From Novosphingobium pokkalii (lineage in GTDB: Bacteria > Pseudomonadota > Alphaproteobacteria > Sphingomonadales > Sphingomonadaceae), in the NCBI RefSeq assembly GCF_014652855.1, contig NZ_BMZP01000001.1:207140-271139 (forward strand): a stretch of DNA of 64,000 bases, written 5' to 3'. This document shows positions 36,313 through 43,850 of the stretch, piece by piece. The translations under genes were made by a program, and so were the position numbers. Below the pieces are notes generated by a model. The model made no database searches and was not told where the DNA came from. It saw only the letters and a program-made list of their open reading frames with translations. Numbering within the stretch: position 1 is the first letter of the stretch; the number at the start of each line of letters is the position of its first letter.

Positions 36313-37202
36313 GCCTGAACCAGGCGGTTGCGGCCATGCTGGCCGCGCCGGTCAAGCCCGAAATCGTGGCCGCTGCGCGCCAGGTCTGCGCGCGCCTGGG
36401 TGGCGATGCCGTGCTGTTCTACGGCTCCAACCTGCGGCGCAACGATCTGGAAGGCCTGGTCGATTTCTACGTAATCCACCGCGCGCCGGTGCGGGGAATG
36501 GGCGCCGTGATCTGGCCTGATGTGGGTTATCACGAAGTCCCTCTCGGACAAACCGTGGTGCGCGCCAAGGTGGCGTCGCTGTCCCTCGCGCAATTCCGTC
36601 GCGCCGCGCGGGGCGAAGGGATCGACACGACCGTCTGGGCACGGTTCTGCCAGCCCGCCCGCCTGCTGTTCAGCGCCGATCCGGCCATGGCGCGCGCCGT
36701 GACAGAAGCGGTGGCCGACGCGATCGCGACCGCCGCGCGTTTTGCGCTTGCCCTGGGACCGGACCATGGCCCCGCGCAGGATTGGTGGCAGGCGCTGTTT
36801 CGCCAGACCTATCGCGCCGAGCTGCGCGTTGAGCCGCCATCCCGCAGCGACACGATCCTGGCAAACGATCCGGCGCATTTTGCCCGCATGCTTCCCCTCG
36901 CCTGGGCCAGCCAGGGTATCCTCCTGGCCGGTGACGAGCAGGATTGGCATCCCGAGGTTCCGCAAGCGTGGCGCCGTCGCTGGCAGCGCGCGTGGAGCCT
37001 GCGCCGCACCTTGGGCAAGCCTCTCAACGCCCTGCGCCTGATCAAGGCGGCCTTCACCTTCGAAGGCGCCGCGCGCTATGCCCTGTGGAAGATCGAACGC
37101 CATTCCGGCCTGCGCCTGGCGCTGACGCCGTGGCGGGAACGCCACCCCATCCTCGCCGCGCCGGGCGTGTTGCTGCGCCTGTGGCAGGCCCGGCGGGCAT
37201 GA
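36309..37202 (+). CDS. TAM41-like nucleotidyltransferase-fold protein
   Basis: The 297-residue protein resembles TAM41, the CDP-diacylglycerol synthase of mitochondria. It has LFYGSNLRRND followed by LVDFYVI, as in the YGS...D nucleotidyltransferase site. The segment VRAKVASLSLAQF then ends WARFCQPARLLF, and an FRQTYRAELR helix comes later. If correct, it would use CTP to activate the lipid phosphate made by the kinase encoded just before it. The match is by motif order only, so this remains tentative. Start and stop overlap both neighbours (ATGA), showing one tightly coupled operon. Confidence 0.6.
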   Translation: MSLNQAVAAMLAAPVKPEIVAAARQVCARLGGDAVLFYGSNLRRNDLEGLVDFYVIHRAPVRGMGAVIWPDVGYHEVPLGQTVVRAKVASLSLAQFRRAARGEGIDTTVWARFCQPARLLFSADPAMARAVTEAVADAIATAARFALALGPDHGPAQDWWQALFRQTYRAELRVEPPSRSDTILANDPAHFARMLPLAWASQGILLAGDEQDWHPEVPQAWRRRWQRAWSLRRTLGKPLNALRLIKAAFTFEGAARYALWKIERHSGLRLALTPWRERHPILAAPGVLLRLWQARRA

Positions 37203-37960
37203 CCGGCTTTTCCGCCCTGGTGCTGGCCGGATCGCGCGGACCGGATGATCCCGTGGCAGCCAGCGAGGGCGTCACCGCCAAGGCGCTGGTAGAGGTAGAC
37301 GGGGAAACCATGCTGAGCCGCGTGATCCACGCGCTGCGAACTGCCGGTGCCACGCGCATCGCGGTCGCCGCGTCCGATCCGGCGGTCGCGGCCCTCGCCG
37401 GGGACATGGGCTGTGCCATCGTGCCGGCGGCGGCCGGACCAAGCGAGAGCGCCGCGCGTGGCTTCGCCCTGCTAGGCGCGCCGATGCTGTTGACCACAGC
37501 CGATCATGCCCTGCTGCAACCAGGCTGGATCAGCGATTTCCAAAACGCCACCGCGCCCGACGCAGACGTGTCGGTACTGCTGGCCCGCCGCGACGTGGTG
37601 GAGCGCGCTGTGCCCGATACCCAGCGCACCTGGCTGCGCTTTGCCGATGGGCAGTGGTCGGGGTGCAACCTGTTCTATTTCGCCACGCCGCGCGCGGTGC
37701 AGGCCTTTGCCCTGTGGCAAGCGGTGGAGCGCGATCGCAAACGGCCCTGGCGCATCGTCTGGCGGCTCGGCCCCTGGCTGCTACTGCGCTATGCCCTCGG
37801 CCGTCTCTCGCTACGCGAAGCCATGGCGCAGTTGGGTCGGCGCGCGGGTCTGGCAGTAGAGGCTGTCCCCAGCCCGCATGGCCTTGCGGCGGTTGACGTG
37901 GACAAGCCCGCTGATCTGGCGCTGGTGCGGCGGATCGTCGAGCAGCAAGGCCCGGCTTGA
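37199..37960 (+). CDS. MobA-like NTP transferase
   Basis: The 253-residue enzyme starts with the nucleotide-binding signature ALVLAGSRGPDDPVAASEGV and TAKALVEVDGETMLSRVI, typical of NTP_transf_3 (MobA/IspD-like) proteins. TTADHAL carries the metal-binding Asp, and CNLFYF and VDVDKPADL are further family motifs. It would couple an NTP to a sugar, polyol or phosphate head group. The genomic partner set (lipid kinase, CDP-glycerol-type transferase) points to head-group activation rather than cofactor synthesis. It overlaps the previous gene by ATGA. Confidence 0.8.
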   Translation: MTGFSALVLAGSRGPDDPVAASEGVTAKALVEVDGETMLSRVIHALRTAGATRIAVAASDPAVAALAGDMGCAIVPAAAGPSESAARGFALLGAPMLLTTADHALLQPGWISDFQNATAPDADVSVLLARRDVVERAVPDTQRTWLRFADGQWSGCNLFYFATPRAVQAFALWQAVERDRKRPWRIVWRLGPWLLLRYALGRLSLREAMAQLGRRAGLAVEAVPSPHGLAAVDVDKPADLALVRRIVEQQGPA

Positions 37961-37967
37961 CGGGCCA

Positions 37968-39287
37968 TCACCCGGCAACGGGTTCTTCCAGACCGTGACG
38001 CATCGCATAGTGCCACAGGACCGCCCCCAGCAGCACGCTCGCCGCAACCGAGCCGGCGAAGACGCTGATGCTCGCGCCCAGTGCGCCAACGCGCGGCAGC
38101 AGGGCAAGCATCAGCGCCATCTGCAATGCCCCGGCGGCGGCACGAGCAAAGGTGGCGGACAGGGCGCGGTGGACGGAGAGCAGGATGGGCTCGAACGCGG
38201 AAGCGGCAAGTTCGATCGCGCCCGCCCCGGCCAGCCACAGCAGATAGACATAGCCGGCGCCGAAATCGTGGCCGCCGACCAGCACCAGCAGGTTGCGGCC
38301 CGCCAGTGCCACCAACGCCATCACCGCGCCTGCTGCCAAGAGGCAGGCAAGGCCGACCCTGAGCACACCGACGCGGAACCGCGCGCGCGAGGCACTGCGG
38401 ATCGACCGCACGATTTCGGGAAAGGCGGCGCGGGTCAACAGGATGGAAATCTTGGACAGCGCATTGGCAAGTTGCGCGGCCAGGCGAAACGCGCCGGCAG
38501 CCTCTGCCCCCGCAAAGCCACCCACGAGCAGCAGCGGCGCCTGTCGCGCCGCCAGGCCCAGGCTGGACTGGCCATTGGTGCTGACCAGCACGCGGCCGAT
38601 GCCGGGGTTTTCGGCCCACGCGCGGCGCCAATCGGGCGGCATGCCCATCAAGCCACGCACATCGCCGGTCTGCGCCGCGAGCGCCCACGTGGCCAGCAGG
38701 GTCAGCAGTTCGGCCACGGCCCAGGCCAGCAGAAAGCCGGCGAGATCGGGCCACAGCGACTGCGCCAGGGTGGCACCGATCAGGCGACCGATCGGTTGCA
38801 CGCTATCGGCCAGAGCCGCAAGGCGGAAGCGGTCGCGCATGCGCAGGATGCCGGTGGGGGTGGAGCGCAAGGTGATCAACTGCACCACGGCATAACCGAT
38901 GGCATAGGGCCGGATCGCGGGATCCATGCCGAACGGCGCCGGCCACAGCGCAAACAGCGCAATGACCAGCCCGATGCCTGCCCCGGCACTGCACACCTCG
39001 ATCAGCGCGGCGGCCTGTTCCAGGCGCCAGGTAGCGTGATGGTCGCCCTTGGCCTCATGCTCAAGGCCATATTGCACCACGACTTTCCAGGTCTCGAAGC
39101 TGACCAGCATGGCCAGCATCTGCGCCGTACCGGTAATCAGCGCAAAGCGGCCGAAGTCGGCCAGCCCCAGCGTGCGCGTGGCCATGCCGATATAGACCAG
39201 CGAAAGCACGGCCATCAGGGCGTTGCTGGCCAGCAGCCACCCCAGGTTGGCCAGGACCGCGCGCAACCGCGACCGCCCCGTGCTCAC
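37968..39287 (-). CDS. Wzx-like polysaccharide/lipid flippase
   Basis: The membrane protein of 439 residues has twelve to fourteen predicted helices and the MOP-superfamily pattern seen in O-antigen flippases. It starts with a basic segment and LANLGWLLASNALMAVLSLV followed by YIGMATRTLGLADFG. An amphipathic central loop with RAAFPEIVRSIRSASRARFR is also typical. It should move a lipid-linked head group across the inner membrane. It starts with GTG overlapping the stop of the CDP-glycerol-transferase-family gene. It converges with the nucleotidyltransferase gene 7 bp away. Confidence 0.85.
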   Translation of the reverse strand: MSTGRSRLRAVLANLGWLLASNALMAVLSLVYIGMATRTLGLADFGRFALITGTAQMLAMLVSFETWKVVVQYGLEHEAKGDHHATWRLEQAAALIEVCSAGAGIGLVIALFALWPAPFGMDPAIRPYAIGYAVVQLITLRSTPTGILRMRDRFRLAALADSVQPIGRLIGATLAQSLWPDLAGFLLAWAVAELLTLLATWALAAQTGDVRGLMGMPPDWRRAWAENPGIGRVLVSTNGQSSLGLAARQAPLLLVGGFAGAEAAGAFRLAAQLANALSKISILLTRAAFPEIVRSIRSASRARFRVGVLRVGLACLLAAGAVMALVALAGRNLLVLVGGHDFGAGYVYLLWLAGAGAIELAASAFEPILLSVHRALSATFARAAAGALQMALMLALLPRVGALGASISVFAGSVAASVLLGAVLWHYAMRHGLEEPVAG

Positions 39288-40480
39288 GCCGGCAGGCTCG
39301 CCGCATCGGCGCTGGCCAGTTCACGCAGCGCCTCGGCCGCGCGCTGCACGGCGGGATGGCCCGGCTGATGCGAGACGGTATCGGCAAAGATCGCCTCCTG
39401 CACCGGGCGATGGGTTTCGTGGCGTTGCCAGGCGCCGGGAATCAGTGCGGCAAGGCCGGCGGCATCACGAGCCACGTCGCCGGCCTGCCATGCCGGATAG
39501 GCGCCCTCGCGCGAGCGGGGATCGTGCGAAAAGGCATCGAGAAACAGCAGAGGCCGGGGCCGCACGAGGAATTCATAGACCTGGCTGGAGACATCGCCGA
39601 TATAGGCATGCGCCGCCAGGGTATAGGTCATGTCGACCAGCGCGGTGCTGCCGGTGTCGATCAGGATATTGGGCGCCGCTTTCCAGCGCGGCGCGATATC
39701 GGGCCGCAGCCGCGCCGTGCGATATTCCAGCGAGATATGCAGTTTCTTTGCGAAGAGCATGATATGCGGGGCAAAAATCAGGTTGTAGCCATGCCCTGCA
39801 TCACTGGCGAACCAGTCCAGCAGCGCCGGCCCGTGATCATACCAGCTCGACAGCAGCGGATCGAAGTGGGGATTGTAGACCAGGACGGGATTATCGTTTT
39901 CAAACAGTTTCTTGTACTGGGAAAGATCGATCGTGTCGAACTTGGGATAGCCGATCACGCGCAGGCGTTCGGCCGGGGCCACGCCCCGCGCCACCATTTC
40001 ACGCGCGGTCTTATGGCCGCTCACCAGAATGCGGTCGAAGCCGCCCTTTTCCGGGTGATAGGACACCATGCGGTCCCCCGCCCCGTGGGGCACATAGGCA
40101 AAGCGCGCCTTGCCATGGCCTTCGCGGATCGACAGACAGGTGCGCTCGGCGCTGACTACCACGCGCGCAGCGTTGATCCGCGCCGCATGATGGCGCAACC
40201 GCATGACCCGGCGGACTGGCGCGACCGTGTTGGGCAGGGCCAGCGCCGCTTCCAGCCAGGCCGGCAGAGCCAGGTCATACCACGCGACATGCGCAGCCGC
40301 CGGACCCAGGATGCTTTCCACACGCTCGCGGATGGCCGCCGTGGCCGTGGCACAAGTGATCGTGCGGCCATCAGCGCGGCTATCCGCCCCCATTTCCACC
40401 AGGGCGCGGGTGATGCCCGCGATGTGCGCCACCTGATGCGGTGCGTCGTGGTTGAACAAGAACAGGATGTCGTCCGCCAT
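39284..40480 (-). CDS. CDP-glycerol glycerophosphotransferase-family protein
   Basis: The 398-residue protein shows the C-terminal fold of TagB/TagF-type enzymes, which transfer glycerol-phosphate from CDP-glycerol in wall teichoic acid synthesis. Visible motifs are FAYVPHGAGDR, the central RILVSGHKTAREMV and VIGYPKFD, LIFAPHIML, and the donor-site region YIGDVSSQVYEF ending PRPLLFLDA. A Gram-negative with such an enzyme likely uses it on a surface lipid or glycan. The ATG at 40480 is chosen for its match to family N-termini (ILFLFNHDAPHQ). It heads the two-gene operon with the flippase. Confidence 0.8.
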   Translation of the reverse strand: MADDILFLFNHDAPHQVAHIAGITRALVEMGADSRADGRTITCATATAAIRERVESILGPAAAHVAWYDLALPAWLEAALALPNTVAPVRRVMRLRHHAARINAARVVVSAERTCLSIREGHGKARFAYVPHGAGDRMVSYHPEKGGFDRILVSGHKTAREMVARGVAPAERLRVIGYPKFDTIDLSQYKKLFENDNPVLVYNPHFDPLLSSWYDHGPALLDWFASDAGHGYNLIFAPHIMLFAKKLHISLEYRTARLRPDIAPRWKAAPNILIDTGSTALVDMTYTLAAHAYIGDVSSQVYEFLVRPRPLLFLDAFSHDPRSREGAYPAWQAGDVARDAAGLAALIPGAWQRHETHRPVQEAIFADTVSHQPGHPAVQRAAEALRELASADAASLPA

Positions 40481-40519
40481 GGCTTGGCGGTTCCCCAATT
40501 CCTTGCAAATTGCAACCTT

Positions 40520-40547
40520 TTCCCGCCGCGCCCGGGTGCGGCGGGAA
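40520..40547. repeat. 10-bp hairpin in a divergent promoter region
   Basis: TTCCCGCCGC (40520-40529) and GCGGCGGGAA (40538-40547) are perfect complements with an 8-nt loop. They lie in the 92-bp gap between the CDP-glycerol-transferase-family gene and the DUF2141 gene. They precede the DUF2141 ribosome binding site by about 13 nt, so a leader hairpin or shared operator is possible. Confidence 0.5.
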
Positions 40548-40572
40548 CACCGGCTTCCCAGGAGACCTGACA

Positions 40573-41100
40573 ATGCCCCTTCCCCCTCGCAACCGCCGCC
40601 ATTGGGCTCTCGCACCACTATTGGTGACCCTGCTTGCGCCCATGGGCGCGGCCGCGCAGCCGCAGATCCGCACGCCGGACCAAGCCTGCCTGCCCGGCCA
40701 GCCTTCGCTCACGGTGGAGGTTTCCGGTTTCGTCAACGACAACGGCACCGTGCGGGCGCAGCTCTACGGGCCGGGTGGCGCCCGTTTCCTCGACAAGGGG
40801 CAATGGGCCATGCGGATCGAGCAGCGGCGCCAGGGACCAGGCCCGATGCGCTTCTGCTTTCCCATCACGCAGCCGGGTGACTATGCCGTGGCGGTGCGCC
40901 ACGATGCCAATGCCAACGGCAAGTCCGACTGGAACGATGGGGGTGGCTTCACCCGCAATCCACATCTCTCCGTGTTCAAGCTCAAACCCGCGTTCGCCGC
41001 AACGGCCGTGGCTGTGGGGCAGCGCCCGGTGACCGTGCCCGTCGTGATGCAGTATCGGCGCGGCCTGGTGATCGGCCCGCTAGAGCGCGATCGGCTTTGA
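40573..41100 (+). CDS. secreted DUF2141 protein
   Basis: The 175-residue protein has a signal peptide ending GAAA-QPQ. DUF2141 features are LTVEVSGFVNDNGTVRAQLY, the middle FPITQPGDYAVAVRHDANAN and the end GFTRNPHLSVFKLKPAF. The DANANGKSDWND stretch resembles a calcium-binding loop. The function of the family is unknown. AGGAGACC precedes the ATG at 40573. Its last codons form part of a long palindromic element. Confidence 0.85.
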   Translation: MPLPPRNRRHWALAPLLVTLLAPMGAAAQPQIRTPDQACLPGQPSLTVEVSGFVNDNGTVRAQLYGPGGARFLDKGQWAMRIEQRRQGPGPMRFCFPITQPGDYAVAVRHDANANGKSDWNDGGGFTRNPHLSVFKLKPAFAATAVAVGQRPVTVPVVMQYRRGLVIGPLERDRL

Positions 41101-41182
41101 CTGGGTCAAAGCCGGCGCTCTAGCATTTTGATTTGCCGCATTTTCCGAGTCGGCAGGTGATTCCACCTGCCTTGAAAATGCT
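41079..41182. repeat. palindromic intergenic element, nested hairpins
   Basis: The first hairpin pairs GCTAGAGCGC (41079-41088) with GCGCTCTAGC (41115-41124). Inside it, CGGCTTTGAC (41092-41101) pairs with GTCAAAGCCG (41105-41114) around TGG; a 3-nt bulge separates the stems. The second pairs AGCATTTT (41122-41129) with AAAATGCT (41175-41182) around an inner GGCAGGTG (41152-41159) / CACCTGCC (41164-41171) stem. CTCTAGCATTTT-type palindromes of this kind are common between genes in alphaproteobacteria. It covers the DUF2141 stop and reaches the TetR stop, so it may terminate both convergent transcripts. Confidence 0.75.
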
Positions 41183-41824
41183 TTAAAGCGATGAAGGCGC
41201 GGGCGCGAGTTGGGCCGGCAGGACCAGGCGGACCAGATCGGCGGCATCGGGCGTCGACAGGAACGTGAGCGCAGGCGCATAGGCGATCTCGAACAAGAGC
41301 GCACCCAGCACTTCAGGCTCGGCCGCGCCGCCGGGAAAGCGCTGGCGCAGATAGCCACCCAGCCCGCGCCAGCCCCGGCGCACGATCTCTTCCAAGCGCT
41401 CCAGACAGGGCGCGCCGGCCGGCTGCGTGCGCGCCAGTTCCATCACCGATAAGGACCATCCACCGTGGCGTGAACGCTCCTGCGCCCACTGCGCGACCAT
41501 ATCGACCACGGCCGACAGATCGGCCGCGCCATCAAGGTCGGCCAGCAACTGGCCCAGATTGCCGATCGCCTCGGCGCTCAGCACTTCCAGGTAGATCGCT
41601 TCCTTGCTGTCGAAATTGGAATAGACCGCGCCCTTCGTAAAGCCGGCCGCCTCGGCGATCCGTTCCAGCGAGGTGATGGCATAGCCGTCGCGGCGAAAGA
41701 GATCGCTGGCCGCCTGCAACAGGCGCTCCCTGGTGCGCGCCTGGCTTTCACTCCGCTTGAGACGCGCCACCCGCGTGTTCTCCCTTGGCTTCCTGGTGGC
41801 AGTCGTTCCGCTGCCTCGGCCCAC
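41183..41824 (-). CDS. TetR-family transcriptional regulator
   Basis: The 213-residue regulator has an N-terminal basic arm and the helix-turn-helix ASDLFRRDGYAITSLERIAE followed by AAGFTKGAVYSNFDSKEAIY. A C-terminal helical domain of TetR_C type follows. No adjoining gene is clearly its target; the neighbours are a DUF2141 gene and a GGDEF gene. The start is a GTG at 41824, and a GTG at 41770 is an alternative. The ligand is unknown. Confidence 0.85.
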   Translation of the reverse strand: MGRGSGTTATRKPRENTRVARLKRSESQARTRERLLQAASDLFRRDGYAITSLERIAEAAGFTKGAVYSNFDSKEAIYLEVLSAEAIGNLGQLLADLDGAADLSAVVDMVAQWAQERSRHGGWSLSVMELARTQPAGAPCLERLEEIVRRGWRGLGGYLRQRFPGGAAEPEVLGALLFEIAYAPALTFLSTPDAADLVRLVLPAQLAPAPSSL

Positions 41825-41870
41825 GGGATTAGCCGCGGCCCCGCAGCCGACGCAAGAGGCGGGAAGAAAA

Positions 41871-43691
41871 TCAGTCTATCGACGCGATACGCGGCATGAC
41901 CAGGCCATGCTCGCTTTCGGCATAGACCACGTCCGGCGCGATCACCACACGGTTGCGACCCTGGTGCTTGGCCGCGTAGAGCGCGGCATCGGCGGTGCGA
42001 TAGAGCGCGGCGAAATCGTCGCCCGGCCGGGCCAGGGCAACGCCGATGCTCACCGTCACTTCGCCCGGCCCCATGATCGCGCCGTGGTCGCAGGCGCCAA
42101 GGCCTGCCCGCACGCTCTCGGCCAGTTGCAGGGCGGCAAATCGCCCCATGCCGCTGGTCAGCAGCGCAAACTCCTCGCCCCCGAGGCGGGCGGAAATGCA
42201 CAGTGCGCCGTCCCACCGCGCCAGGCGCCGGGCCAGGGTGACCAGCACGGCATCACCCGCTTCGTGGCCATGGCTGTCGTTGATCATCTTGAAGCGATCG
42301 ACATCGAGCAGCAGCAGCGCCACCGTGTCACCCTCGTCCAGCGTCGGGCCGCCGGTCTCGTTCACGCGATCGAGCAGAGGCGCAATGGCTTCCAGAAAGC
42401 CGCGACGGTTGCGCAGGCCGGTCAAGGGATCGCGGCGCGCCTGTTCCTGCGCGGCGGCCTCGGCCATCAGGGCGCGATCGCGCTCGATCCGCATGCCCAT
42501 GAAGCGGCGAGTGGCGGCCACGGCCAGCCAGACCGTCTGCCATGATGAGGCAGCCAGCACCATCATCTGCGAGCCGCCACCCCAGAACGCATGGCTGACA
42601 TCGATGATGCCGGAACTGCCCATGACGATCATCGGCACGGCCCATGCCCCGACGAAAGCCTTGGCCGGCGCACTGCCCCGCCGCCACGCAACGATCAGGC
42701 ACGAGCCCGCCAGCACCAGCAGCAGCAGCACGAGAATACCCAGCAGACCGGCCCAGAATTCCATCGGCCCGCTGCGCATGACGCTGAGCGGCACGCCCAG
42801 CGCGCAGCAGGTGATCGCCACGGCCCGCGTCACGCGGCCGAGCCACTTGGGCACGTGAACGGGATCGAGCGCGGTCAGCAGACTGAACGTGGCCAGCAAG
42901 GTCGCCAGGCACGAAAGCGCGGTGCAGGCCTGCGCGGAAACGGCTCCAGCAAGGCCCGGCAGGAAAAAGAGATGGAACTGCGACCACATTGCCCCCCAGG
43001 CGACCATGCAGGTGGCCCAGGCGCCCTGCCACGCCGGGAACTGCCGCCGCACCGCGATCGCCAATCCAAAGTTGTAGACCGCACCCAGCGCCAGCAACAT
43101 CAACGCCGCACCGATCATGCTGGCCATGGCCGTTGCCTGCAACTGCGCCTGGCCCCCGTCGATCAGGCGCATGCGCAACATCGGCGCCGACGACACACGA
43201 TCAAAGCGCAAGACCACGCCCGATAGCGGCGCATCGCGGTCTGGCGGAATGAAGGCGATCTGGCCACCCAGGCGCCAGCGCGCACCATAGTCGCCGCGCG
43301 CCACGCCCTGCCAATCGACGCTGCCATCGGCATAGAAAAACCCGACGCGCAGCGCGTCGAACCGCGAGGAGTGGACCATCAGCACCGGGTTGGCCCCGGC
43401 CTGCGCCAGGGTGCCGGCGTTAACCTTGATCCACAGGCTGCCGTGCTGGTAGTCGCGCGGATCGGGCGTGCAGGAAAACTGCGCCGGCATGCGCCCGTCC
43501 TGGCCCGCCGGCGGCGTCACACCCACGGCATGGCAGGCGTTTTCCAGCGTAATCCAGTGGTCCGGCACGGCTGCGAACGCAGGCGCCGCCAGGCCCAACG
43601 CGAGCCAGGCGCAAAGGCCCAGCAGTACGCGCGCCGCGATCATCGCCATCCCCGCCGTGAACTGTTCAATCCCTGTTGTCGAACCCTTCAT
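41871..43691 (-). CDS. 7TM-DISM-type diguanylate cyclase
   Basis: The protein has about 606 residues: a signal-like N-terminal helix, a periplasmic sensory domain (about residues 42-185), seven membrane helices, and a GGDEF domain. The catalytic motif is ARLGGEEFALL, with metal-site LDVDRFKMIND and RDPLTGLRNRRGFLEA. No RXXD inhibitory site stands five residues before GGEEF, so product inhibition is unlikely. This is a second c-di-GMP synthase in the window. The ATG at 43691 lacks a good ribosome binding site; nearby alternatives exist. Confidence 0.85.
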   Translation of the reverse strand: MKGSTTGIEQFTAGMAMIAARVLLGLCAWLALGLAAPAFAAVPDHWITLENACHAVGVTPPAGQDGRMPAQFSCTPDPRDYQHGSLWIKVNAGTLAQAGANPVLMVHSSRFDALRVGFFYADGSVDWQGVARGDYGARWRLGGQIAFIPPDRDAPLSGVVLRFDRVSSAPMLRMRLIDGGQAQLQATAMASMIGAALMLLALGAVYNFGLAIAVRRQFPAWQGAWATCMVAWGAMWSQFHLFFLPGLAGAVSAQACTALSCLATLLATFSLLTALDPVHVPKWLGRVTRAVAITCCALGVPLSVMRSGPMEFWAGLLGILVLLLLVLAGSCLIVAWRRGSAPAKAFVGAWAVPMIVMGSSGIIDVSHAFWGGGSQMMVLAASSWQTVWLAVAATRRFMGMRIERDRALMAEAAAQEQARRDPLTGLRNRRGFLEAIAPLLDRVNETGGPTLDEGDTVALLLLDVDRFKMINDSHGHEAGDAVLVTLARRLARWDGALCISARLGGEEFALLTSGMGRFAALQLAESVRAGLGACDHGAIMGPGEVTVSIGVALARPGDDFAALYRTADAALYAAKHQGRNRVVIAPDVVYAESEHGLVMPRIASID

Positions 43692-43735
43692 GCTCAGGCG
43701 TTTACCACAAATCCTTATGGAAATGCTTACCGCCG

Positions 43736-43776
43736 AAAAAATCCGGCCCGACGCCGGGGGGAGGGCGTCGGGCCGG
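43736..43776 (-). terminator. strong rho-independent terminator after the TonB receptor gene
   Basis: A perfect 13-bp GC-rich stem, CCGGCCCGACGCC (43743-43755) with GGCGTCGGGCCGG (43764-43776), closes an 8-nt loop. Read on the minus strand it is followed by six T (43741-43736). It lies 75 nt after the TonB receptor stop and separates that transcript from the GGDEF gene. Confidence 0.88.
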
Positions 43777-43850
43777 TGGGGTAACAACTGGCCTGGGGAG
43801 TGGGGATGGCCGGTTGTCGGGGGGACTGTTTCTGTGGGCCGGGCCAGCCT

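Noticed and set aside
36309..37960. Possible molybdenum cofactor genes because of the MobA-like signature.
   Set aside because: No other moa/mob genes are near, and the coupled genes are a lipid kinase and a TAM41-like protein, so head-group activation fits better.
39284..40480. Teichoic acid synthesis suggested by the TagF-like protein.
   Set aside because: All other evidence is for a Gram-negative alphaproteobacterium without teichoic acids. Only the enzyme family is shared.
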